Shown piece after piece: positions 6,574-11,806 of a DNA stretch of 21,925 nucleotides (its first letter is position 1; the number at the start of each line of letters is the position of its first letter). The DNA is from a virus. Below the pieces are notes generated by a model. It was not told the DNA's origin. It did not search any database and saw only the letters and a list, made by a program, of their open reading frames with translations. Location: the IMG/VR virus record IMGVR_UViG_3300006637_000042, positions 1 to 21,925 of that record. One strand, 5' to 3'. The position numbers and the translations under genes are program-made.

Positions 6574-6740
6574 TCGCTGCCCCTTTGTATTGGCCGCGTA
6601 TCGTGCGGCATCCGGTCGCATCACCGCCGAAAGTGTAAAGCGGCTGCGACTGCCAGAGATACTCGCCTCACCTGGCTTGGCGACTCATGCGGTCGAATGA
6701 TGCAACCGCTGTCGGCCAGAGCTGGCCGCTCGATGTTTCC

Positions 6741-7133
6741 GTGCCTGCCAGGCCTTTCCGTGCCGGACCGCGCCTAGCCTGGCCCGGCCTAGCCCAGCCC
6801 AGCCTGCCGTGCCGCACCTAACCGTGCCTTGCCGCGCCACGCCATGCCGAGCACTGCCACTCCTGCCGTGCCTTACCAACGCGGGCGCAGCCTAACCACT
6901 CCCAGCCTTACCATGCCTGCCGTGCCATGCCGGGCCATGCCGGGCCATGCCTCACCCCGCCGTGCCTTGCCCGGCCGCGCCAATCCTGCCATGCCTTGCC
7001 ACGCCGCACCATGCCGCGCCCAGCCTCACCAATCCTGCCTTGCCGCGCACCGCCCTGCCAAGGCTTGCCACGCCCTGCCCGGCCCTGCCCAGCCAATCCT
7101 GCCGAGCCGTGGCCTGCCGGGACCAGCCTAGCC
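6741..7133. repeat. Degenerate pentanucleotide tract (GCCNN plus strand, NNGGC minus strand)
   Basis: About 390 bp consist almost entirely of 5-bp units, GCCNN on the plus strand (for example TGCCATGCCTTGCCACGCC), with occasional ACC, TCC or single-base slips. Because 5 and 3 share no factor, all reading frames become open and give Arg/Gly/Ala/His-rich or Pro/Cys/Ala-rich pseudo-proteins; I treat none as a gene. The minus strand, which is the transcribed sense, is strongly G-rich. The tract fills most of a 568-bp gene-free gap; positions 6574-6740 contain neither a convincing gene nor a strong promoter. Function is unknown; recombination, structured RNA or spacer are possible. Confidence 0.85.
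7073..7090 (-). other. G-quadruplex motif inside the pentamer tract
   Basis: On the minus strand this reads GGG-CA-GGG-CC-GGG-CA-GGG, four runs of three G with 2-nt loops, which meets the strict quadruplex pattern. It could form in the transcript, since genes here are read from this strand. It may be a by-product of the repeat. Confidence 0.6.
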
Positions 7134-7141
7134 ACTTGCTG

Positions 7142-7585
7142 CTATGCAGCATCGACCTGTTCAATCGCGTCAAAAATCGGCTTGAGTTCTTTGAGTTCCT
7201 CATACCTCTTTTTCACACGCTTGAACTCGCCAATCGCTTGGCGAAACAACTCGTCCCGCAGTTGCTCATTCGTCATCACATCCACAAACGGACGATAACC
7301 ACCGCCAGGCTGCTTTCTGTCTGACGAAAGCGAGACGTACATCGGCAGTGGCCTATCGTTGCCAAGATTCTTGGCCACCGTGACCACCAGACGAATCACC
7401 TTTCTGGCTTCCTCAAGCCGCCATTGCTCTGCGGCTTCGCCATCGTCCCAAGTAAATTGACGGTGCAGATGTGTTGTCGCGTCACGAGCGAACTCGACCA
7501 CATCTTCTGGCCGCAGCAATCCACCGTGCAACTCCCGTATCGACTCAAGTTCTTCGGCAATCGAATCCTTTGTCGCAATCGTCAT
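7142..7585 (-). CDS. Conserved phage early protein, function unknown
   Basis: The 147-residue product begins MTIATKDSIAEELESIRELH and contains LLRPEDVVEFARDATTHLHR, then FTWDDGEAAEQWRLEEARKVI and a C-terminal coiled-coil-like stretch (about residues 112-140). The block RPEDVV..A...T.LH..F.WDD..AA..WRL..AR is, as I remember it, common in phage hypothetical proteins of recombination regions. The start is fixed by AGGAGG immediately upstream, and the ATG sits one base after the previous stop. Much longer upstream open frame is shadow of the previous gene. No catalytic motif is seen. Confidence 0.75.
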   Translation of the reverse strand: MTIATKDSIAEELESIRELHGGLLRPEDVVEFARDATTHLHRQFTWDDGEAAEQWRLEEARKVIRLVVTVAKNLGNDRPLPMYVSLSSDRKQPGGGYRPFVDVMTNEQLRDELFRQAIGEFKRVKKRYEELKELKPIFDAIEQVDAA

Positions 7586-7586
7586 A

Positions 7587-8267
7587 TCAACCCTCCTGTG
7601 AGCAGATTTCAAAAGTCCCCCAACCCATGCCGCACGAGTTCTTGCTGAATGGCCGTCCCTCACCGATGCCGACTTGCACTCCGGCACGCAGTACCAAGTT
7701 GGCAATGTCGGCTGGCGTGAAGATGTCAGCGTCAAAGTCAATGTTGAGCGTTGCTGTCCACCCAACGTCATACATGGCACGCACGCGGATATCAGCAACG
7801 CCAGTGGCATTCCGAACCATGTGTTCCACCTTCGTCGGCTCGCTGTCAATCTTGATGAGCGGCGTGCCTTCTGCTGCATCAAAACCATCGGCGCGAATAA
7901 AGATCGACTTCTTCGCCTTCGTCATGTGAAAACCAACGATGCTGCACGCACTCACCATTGCGTTGCGAATCGCACCAGCAGGAATCCCAAACCACCCGTT
8001 GCGGCTGCGATGCACTGCCTCAAGGAATGCAGCGTCGAAATCTTTCGCTTCACGCTTGCGGCCTTTGGTCGCAGTTGACCCAGCCGCCTGCTTCTCACGC
8101 ATCGTGTTGCGTGCCTTCTCCCCAAAAGCAAGCTGCACATAGGGTGCAGTCCCCTGTATCTTGAGTTGGGTCGTGACAAAGTTGGGTGCTGTAATCGTCA
8201 CGCTCTGCGATGGCGTGCCAACCGTGTCGCTGATTCTGTTCTTCGCCGTCTTTTCTTTCGCAATCAT
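7587..8267 (-). CDS. Conserved phage protein with Gly-rich C-terminal motif
   Basis: The 226-residue protein starts MIAKEKTAKNRISD. The middle holds RNGWFGIPAGAIRNAMVSAC (about residues 90-109) and ADGFDAAEGTPLIKI, and the C-terminus ends in LVLRAGVQVGIGEGRPFSKN and GMGWGTFEI. The Gly-rich ending GIGEGRP...GMGWG is reminiscent of phage proteins found beside recombination genes and superficially of the Gly-rich loops of RAMP-fold proteins, but I cannot assign a function. GAAGGGA precedes the ATG at 8267, and an intrinsic terminator lies upstream, so the gene needs its own promoter or antitermination; I found no convincing -35/-10. It is probably part of the early DNA metabolism block. Confidence 0.75.
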   Translation of the reverse strand: MIAKEKTAKNRISDTVGTPSQSVTITAPNFVTTQLKIQGTAPYVQLAFGEKARNTMREKQAAGSTATKGRKREAKDFDAAFLEAVHRSRNGWFGIPAGAIRNAMVSACSIVGFHMTKAKKSIFIRADGFDAAEGTPLIKIDSEPTKVEHMVRNATGVADIRVRAMYDVGWTATLNIDFDADIFTPADIANLVLRAGVQVGIGEGRPFSKNSCGMGWGTFEICSQEG

Positions 8268-8332
8268 GCTTCTAATCCCTTCAGAAAACCCCTCCAAAAT
8301 GCAGCGTCTCAAGCGAGACTGTCCTGCGTGTG

Positions 8333-8372
8333 AAAAACCCCTGGCGGAAAACAACCGGGAACCCGCCAGGGG
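8333..8372 (-). terminator. Intrinsic terminator after the RecT operon
   Basis: In minus-strand sense this is a perfect 10-bp stem, CCCCTGGCGG with CCGCCAGGGG, a 15-nt loop and then TTTTT. It starts 19 nt after the stop of the 91-residue protein gene. The plus-strand direction has no T-run. It separates the RecT operon from the 226-residue protein gene. A small 5-bp hairpin (8306-8319) follows downstream. Confidence 0.85.
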
Positions 8373-8390
8373 GTGCGGCACATTGCCGCG

Positions 8391-8666
8391 TTAGCCATCC
8401 GATTCCGCTGGTGCGCGACGCAGGCCGCCGCCACCGTTCCGCAGGCTTGCTGCGTATTCCTCCTGTGCCTGCTGGCGTGCCTGCCAAACGTCGTCAGGTA
8501 TCAGCGTTTGCAGCTCGCGGATTTCCAACTGCAAGTCATGGCATTTCTGAACCATGTGCTCTAACGCTTGAAAACGCCGCTTCACCAACTCGCCAAGGTC
8601 GCCAAGTCCACGCATGTGGAGGAAAGCGGCCAGCCTGCCGGGTTCCATGTTTGCAAAGTCGCTCAC
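8391..8666 (-). CDS. Small coiled-coil-like protein downstream of RecT
   Basis: The 91-residue product is helical, with a heptad-like stretch from about 24 to 67 (RRFQALEHMVQKCHDLQLEI) and a Gly/Arg-rich C-terminal end. It starts with GTG, overlapping the RecT stop by GTGA, and has GAGGAGG seven bases before. It is the last gene before the terminator. A RecT accessory role is suggested only by position; no family is recognised. Confidence 0.68.
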   Translation of the reverse strand: MSDFANMEPGRLAAFLHMRGLGDLGELVKRRFQALEHMVQKCHDLQLEIRELQTLIPDDVWQARQQAQEEYAASLRNGGGGLRRAPAESDG

Positions 8667-9463
8667 GCTGGCACCTCCTCTTCCATCATGCCAAGACGTT
8701 CATCGAGCAACTCGTACAGGTCTGCCGCCTGCACTTCGGTGTAGAAGCCATCGTCCAGACGCTGACGCACGATGGCCGCGAACTTCCGCACCTGCTCGCC
8801 GTCTTTCGCCAACTCGATTGCCGCCCTGGCCTTCGCTATCGCGGCTTCATCGGCCACAGGTGGTGACGCCTGCGGCTTGGCCTTCGGTGTCGGCTGCGCC
8901 ACCGCTGGCTCAATCTCAGCGTGCGTGTAGTCTGCGGCCTCTTCGGCTGTCACCAGACCACGAAGCACATCGGCAAAGGCGTCACGCAGAGCGAACCCCC
9001 TGGCACGCATTTGCAGCATCCGCTTGGGATATTGCGTCCACGGTCCAGACTTTCCCCACAGACCAGCTTTCTTCGCGTCAGCCACAGAGAACGTCGAAAC
9101 CGTCACCGATGGCGAGCCACGGCGTTTGGCCTTGCAGGTTGCCATCATGTTGTCGCCGTCGCCGTCCAGCGTCTCGCTGACGTACTCGCAGACTGGCGAC
9201 GCCATCACCAACGCATTGGCCGCGTCACCGTAAATGGTCGGCCTTCCGTTGACGACGGCAATCGACTGAAGCGATTGCATAGGCGAAAGTCCTAACTCTG
9301 CACCGTGCTGGATTGCCAGCAGGCAGGCTTCGGGTTTGCCGCGAAAATCCTTCGGGGCAAAGTCGCTCTTGGCCACCAACTCGCTGAAGCGAAAAGCATC
9401 TTCAAAGGTGGCGAGTGCCAACCCACGCTGCTGGCTGACTGTCGTGCTGATTTCTGTACTCAT
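8663..9463 (-). CDS. recT: RecT-family single-strand annealing protein
   Basis: RecT proteins anneal complementary single strands in phage recombination, usually with an exonuclease partner. The 266-residue product fits the family. FRGKPEACLLAIQHGAELGL (about 40-59), SPMQSLQSIAVVNGRPTIYG and DAANALVMAS form the conserved core, followed by VADAKKAGLWGKSGPWTQYP, KRMLQMRARGFALRDAFADV and LRGLVTAEEAADY. A Pro/Ala linker and a separate small helical domain (about 206-266) end the protein. AAAGGGAAATC precedes the ATG at 9463, so I prefer it over the open frame upstream. No exonuclease gene is clear beside it; the possible PD-(D/E)xK protein further downstream is one candidate. The stop overlaps the next start. 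Confidence 0.88.
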   Translation of the reverse strand: MSTEISTTVSQQRGLALATFEDAFRFSELVAKSDFAPKDFRGKPEACLLAIQHGAELGLSPMQSLQSIAVVNGRPTIYGDAANALVMASPVCEYVSETLDGDGDNMMATCKAKRRGSPSVTVSTFSVADAKKAGLWGKSGPWTQYPKRMLQMRARGFALRDAFADVLRGLVTAEEAADYTHAEIEPAVAQPTPKAKPQASPPVADEAAIAKARAAIELAKDGEQVRKFAAIVRQRLDDGFYTEVQAADLYELLDERLGMMEEEVPA

Positions 9464-9476
9464 GATTTCCCTTTCT

Positions 9477-9743
9477 TCAATAAGGCAACAAAGCAAGGTC
9501 ATTGACCTCTACAACTTCGCTGCCGCCTCCCTCCACATGACGCCGTATGCGATAGGTATCGCGCTTGACGCCCTCAATCGCTTCCATGATGTGACCACGG
9601 CACAAGTCGCCGCCGTGCCAAAACATCACGCAATCGTCTGCCTTCCAACGGCAACGGCCATCGCGATATGTGCCGCCTGTCACGCCGTAGGTTTCAACCA
9701 TTGCTGCCGCAGCAGCATTGCCTTCGCGTTCGTGTGCGTCCAT
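9477..9743 (-). CDS. Small protein, function unknown, upstream of RecT
   Basis: The 88-residue protein starts MDAHEREGNAAAAAMVETYG and contains GGTYRDGRCRWKADDCVMFW and then a beta-rich stretch RDTYRIRRHVEGGGSEVVEV. The composition (Trp, Cys, Arg, Gly) and alternating strands suggest a small SH3-like or beta-barrel domain. GGGAG lies 7 nt before the ATG. It follows the 26-codon gene by 12 nt and precedes recT by 13 nt, clearly in the same operon. No family is named. Confidence 0.65.
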   Translation of the reverse strand: MDAHEREGNAAAAAMVETYGVTGGTYRDGRCRWKADDCVMFWHGGDLCRGHIMEAIEGVKRDTYRIRRHVEGGGSEVVEVNDLALLPY

Positions 9744-9755
9744 TTGTCTACTCCC

Positions 9756-9836
9756 TTAGTCGGCCATTCCTGCGGCAACAAGCCGCAAGCAAAAGATGGC
9801 AATCTCAATCACAATCTGTAGAAGTTCTTCCGACAT
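9756..9836 (-). CDS. 26-residue hydrophobic micropeptide
   Basis: The short frame MSEELLQIVIEIAIFCLRLV-AAGMAD has an excellent AAGGAGG seven nucleotides before its ATG and sits in the RecT operon between the 49- and 88-residue genes. Residues 5-22 are strongly hydrophobic, so a single membrane helix is likely. It may be a membrane micropeptide or a leader that couples translation to the next gene. Its size leaves doubt, but the ribosome site is better than that of most neighbours. Confidence 0.6.
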   Translation of the reverse strand: MSEELLQIVIEIAIFCLRLVAAGMAD

Positions 9837-9856
9837 GGTTTGCCCTCCTTGGCTTG

Positions 9857-9882
9857 AGCCGCCAGCCGGATTGCTGGCGGCT
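9857..9882. other. Perfect 10-bp inverted repeat between two small genes
   Basis: AGCCGCCAGC and GCTGGCGGCT flank a 6-nt loop. It lies 10 nt past the 49-codon gene and just before the AAGGAGG of the 26-codon gene. In minus-strand sense no T-run follows, so it is not a normal intrinsic terminator for this operon; in plus sense TTGTTGTTG follows. It may stabilise mRNA ends or modulate translation. Confidence 0.55.
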
Positions 9883-9892
9883 TTGTTGTTGC

Positions 9893-10042
9893 TCAGTCAA
9901 ACGAAAAGCTCAAAATCTTCCAGCGGCTATTCCAAAGGCTGTCCGCATACAGCCGAAAATCGTCCATCGTTTTGACTTTTTTGACGTTGACCAAGGTTTT
10001 GTTCAGATCAGGCTCAAAAACTTCAAAGGTGACGGTAAACAT
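9893..10042 (-). CDS. Small protein (49 residues), first gene of the RecT operon
   Basis: The frame encodes MFTVTFEVFEPDLNKTLVNV, then KKVKTMDDFRLYADSLWNSR and WKILSFSFD. It begins about 46 nt downstream of the predicted transcription start of the strong promoter, with GGGAAA before the ATG. Alternating beta-like N-terminus, a helix and a final beta strand suggest a small folded alpha/beta protein. The sequence is protein-like (aromatic residues, no low complexity). I do not recognise it. First position behind a strong promoter suggests an early, abundant protein. Confidence 0.65.
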   Translation of the reverse strand: MFTVTFEVFEPDLNKTLVNVKKVKTMDDFRLYADSLWNSRWKILSFSFD

Positions 10043-10094
10043 CGTTTTCCCTTTCCGGTTTGTGTCTCGCAGCTCCTTGCTGCGTCATGCCATC

Positions 10095-10122
10095 ATTGTA
10101 ACGGTATCGGCACAAGAGTCAA
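10095..10122 (-). promoter_or_regulatory. Strong sigma70-type promoter for the RecT operon
   Basis: On the minus strand TTGACT (10117-10122) and TACAAT (10095-10100) are separated by 16 bp; each box has one mismatch to the consensus. The expected start is near 10088. The -35 and adjacent spacer share a 15-bp element (two mismatches) with the promoter at 10397-10424. Confidence 0.8.
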
Positions 10123-10133
10123 CAGGCATCAGG

Positions 10134-10157
10134 AAAAAAATCCAAAAAATCCAAAAA
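10134..10157. promoter_or_regulatory. Phased A-tracts upstream of the RecT promoter
   Basis: Three A-runs on the plus strand (A7 at 10134-10140, A6 at 10144-10149, A5 at 10153-10157) have centres about 9 bp apart, beginning 12 bp upstream of the -35 box. In a GC-rich context this is a likely curved DNA or UP-type element that raises promoter strength. No hairpin precedes them in minus sense, so they are not a terminator for the HTH gene. Confidence 0.55.
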
Positions 10158-10171
10158 CCCCCAGAATCCCG

Positions 10172-10390
10172 CTAGTTTGCGGCAAATCCCTTTGCGAGTT
10201 TGCCGCCGCTTGCCGCCAGCTTTTTCACTTCAGCGGCATCGACTAAGTAAGTCCTGCCGATAAGTTGCCCAAAAACCCGGCCATCCCGTGCGAGCCTGCG
10301 GATGTAGCCCATCGTGCAGCCGTAGAGCTTGGCCGCATCCTGGCAGGTGATGAGAGTCCGCTCGCCGCTGGTAATCTTGTTCTTGCTCAT
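10172..10390 (-). CDS. Excisionase/MerR-type small HTH protein
   Basis: The 72-residue protein contains TLITCQDAAKLYGCTMGYIR, RLARDGRVFGQLIGRTYLVD and AAEVKKLAA, the layout of the helix-turn-helix-17 / excisionase family, where a winged HTH binds DNA and can act as a recombination directionality factor or repressor. No ribosome binding site precedes the ATG; the predicted transcript would begin at the A of that ATG, so translation is likely leaderless. The gene lies between two promoters with a shared element, which makes it the best candidate for a local regulator of both, including its own. Confidence 0.82.
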   Translation of the reverse strand: MSKNKITSGERTLITCQDAAKLYGCTMGYIRRLARDGRVFGQLIGRTYLVDAAEVKKLAASGGKLAKGFAAN

Positions 10391-10396
10391 GCGGCA

Positions 10397-10424
10397 AGGA
10401 TACCGCGAGCGGCACAGAAGTCAA
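10397..10424 (-). promoter_or_regulatory. Promoter of the HTH gene, probably leaderless transcript
   Basis: On the minus strand TTGACT (10419-10424) and TATCCT (10397-10402) are 16 bp apart. The ATG follows 6 bases after the -10 box, so transcription should begin at or next to the start codon. It has the same geometry and TTGACTnnTGTGCCG core as the RecT-operon promoter; the weaker -10 box suggests lower strength. Confidence 0.65.
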
Positions 10425-10496
10425 GCCGGGGCAGGGCAGGAGCGGCGTGGAGGGTTCGCCGTTATGCTCAACTGCCCGCCCCAGCCAGGGCGATAC

Positions 10497-10781
10497 CTAC
10501 TTGCAGTCGCAAGCGGCCTTGGCCTCACCAGCACACGATTTCGCACCAGCGCACGAACGCGCTTCGGCACGAGCCTCCCGAGCAGCACAACGAGCCGCAC
10601 TGCGGCCAGCCACCCGCTCGGCTCGACGCTGTGCGAACGTCGTGCGTCCAGCGCAAGACGCCTCACCAGCACACGAAGCCTTTGCCTCCACTGGCTTGCA
10701 CGCAGCACAATCCTGCGGTGGCGCACCAGCCAAAGCGGCGGCAGTCAAACCCGAAAACACAATCGCAAAAACGTATCGCAT
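10497..10781 (-). CDS. Secreted small Cys-rich protein
   Basis: The 94-residue protein has a clear signal peptide, MRYVFAIVFSGLTAAALAGA, with likely cleavage near Ala18, followed by a mature part with nine cysteines, several as CAG or CAAC, around an Arg/Ala-rich helix (TTFAQRRAERVAGRSAARCA). The start is fixed by AAAGGAG five bases upstream of the ATG at 10781. It follows the secreted protein gene upstream by 14 nt. Proteins with this RRAxRVAxR-plus-CAG look familiar to me from planctomycete regions, but no function is known. Oxidised disulfides outside the cytoplasm are likely. It may be a host-altering cargo gene. Confidence 0.7.
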   Translation of the reverse strand: MRYVFAIVFSGLTAAALAGAPPQDCAACKPVEAKASCAGEASCAGRTTFAQRRAERVAGRSAARCAAREARAEARSCAGAKSCAGEAKAACDCK

Positions 10782-10795
10782 CCCTGCTCCTTTTC

Positions 10796-11140
10796 CTATC
10801 GACCAAAACGGCGGCAACAATACCACCGACCAGACTTCCCTTGAGCCACGCCGCTGTCAACGGTCTTCATTCCGCTGTTTGCGTAGCAAGTGTTATTGTA
10901 CGCGGCTTGTGGCGACGAGCCGCTGCCGCATCCCTCATAGCCTTTGTTACCACCGAAGTGAGCAACCGTCTCCAGTTTAGCCATGCACTCTGCCACCCCC
11001 TGAGCGGTCGCATTACTGCAACCAGCAGGCACAGCACGGTAGCTGCTGCCACCACCACGCCTGCCGAAGACTCTGGCTTCGGCGTCGGTGGCCGCGAATC
11101 CAATCGCCAACGCCAGTGCAATTGCTGCAATCCTTTGCAT
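10796..11140 (-). CDS. Secreted small protein with Gly/Cys-rich mature domain
   Basis: The 114-residue product carries a signal peptide (MQRIAAIALALAIGFAATDA, cleavage probably after AEA near residue 22) and a mature domain with GCSNATAQGVAECMAKLETV, HFGGNKGYEGCGSGSSPQAA and YCCRRFGR. The pattern AQGVAE...HFGGN.GYEG.G.(S)SP..A...C resembles a small exported family I associate with Planctomycetes. ATG at 11140 overlaps the upstream stop by one base and follows AAGGAGG, so it is preferred over the GTG just before. Its Cys residues are probably disulfide-bonded. Function unknown. Confidence 0.7.
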   Translation of the reverse strand: MQRIAAIALALAIGFAATDAEARVFGRRGGGSSYRAVPAGCSNATAQGVAECMAKLETVAHFGGNKGYEGCGSGSSPQAAYNNTCYANSGMKTVDSGVAQGKSGRWYCCRRFGR

Positions 11141-11343
11141 CACTCCTCCTTTGGCAAATCCTTTGCGAGCAACTCAACGAGCAGTCGCTCACGCTCCCAC
11201 AGTAGCCGCATCACATCTGCGGCCAAAGCTCCGCTGGTGCCAGTCCAGCCAGGTTGCCCTGCTGCTCTGGCCCTATGCGTCATCCTGGCAATGTCGTCGC
11301 TGGTGAGCGGCAACATCTTCGGGTCAATCGTTTGTTTCTTCAT
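11140..11343 (-). CDS. Small protein, function unknown
   Basis: The 67-residue frame begins MKKQTIDPKMLPLTSDDIAR and ends in a helix with ADVMRLLWERERLLVELLAK. The ATG at 11343 overlaps the upstream gene by 20 nt; no strong ribosome site is visible, so translational coupling is likely. An internal ATG (residue 10) is an alternative start. The AAGGAGG that starts the next gene lies in its last codons. No membrane segment, no Cys, no family recognised. Confidence 0.6.
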   Translation of the reverse strand: MKKQTIDPKMLPLTSDDIARMTHRARAAGQPGWTGTSGALAADVMRLLWERERLLVELLAKDLPKEE

Positions 11344-11806
11344 ACAGCACAATCGCGAGCAGGCTATAAGCGGCCAGGTCGAGAAGCGTGTCTTTCACGC
11401 CCTCATGCACTAGTGTCCCAGTCTTGCAGTACGTTCGCAGCCGCTGCACCTTGTCGGCAATCCTGACCATGCAGCCACGCCACGGCTCAATGTCAACGAA
11501 GTCGGCACCCTGGCGAATGTTGGCAAGCGGGTCGCTTTCGCTTCCATAATCTGCGGATTTACTGCGGTGCAGTTGCGCCATCTCATTGAGCAACTGAAGG
11601 AAGCGACTGCTGGCGGGGTGCATTTCGTGCAACGGGTCTGGCTCGTCACTGCTTTCGTCTTCAGGGTCAGCCAATACGGGATGCTCATCGTCGGCCTGGC
11701 ACGCCTTGTCCATCCCAAGCCGGTTCATCACAACGGCACGCAGTGCTTCGTTCTTCTCTTCCAGCGACATTGCCGCCGCTTCCCATTCGTAGGTATCCAC
11801 AGTCAC
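11324..11806 (-). CDS. Nucleotide-modification-associated domain 1 (DUF1599)-like protein
   Basis: The 160-residue protein has an acidic, probably disordered N-terminal half and a C-terminal helical domain beginning FLQLLNEMAQLHRSKSADYG, continuing with SESDPLANIRQGADFVDIEP and WRGCMVRIADKVQRL and ending in LLDLAAYSLLAIVLYEE. The order helix, K..DYG, NIR, W....RI.DK..RL, D...D.A.Y resembles the DUF1599 / nucleotide modification associated domain 1 family, an all-alpha fold near MazG-type enzymes, often phage-encoded. The precise reaction is not established. Translation starts at GTG in a GTGA overlap with the phosphoesterase gene, with GGGAGG upstream. Confidence 0.72.
   Translation of the reverse strand: MTVDTYEWEAAAMSLEEKNEALRAVVMNRLGMDKACQADDEHPVLADPEDESSDEPDPLHEMHPASSRFLQLLNEMAQLHRSKSADYGSESDPLANIRQGADFVDIEPWRGCMVRIADKVQRLRTYCKTGTLVHEGVKDTLLDLAAYSLLAIVLYEETND

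Noticed and set aside
6573-6700. Promoter with TTTACACTTT upstream of the possible nuclease gene
   Set aside because: No -10 or -35 partner at proper spacing was found.
6829-7324. Several overlapping open frames on both strands in the GCC-rich tract
   Set aside because: They arise from the 5-bp period, give low-complexity products in all phases, and lack ribosome sites.
10131-10172. T-rich stretch (minus sense) after the HTH gene as an intrinsic terminator
   Set aside because: No inverted repeat precedes the T-runs; A-tract curvature upstream of the promoter explains it better.
10265-11413. 382-codon open frame on the plus strand
   Set aside because: It lies opposite five small minus-strand genes with signal peptides and ribosome sites; its product is low-complexity (Pro/Arg/His/Ser) with no domain.
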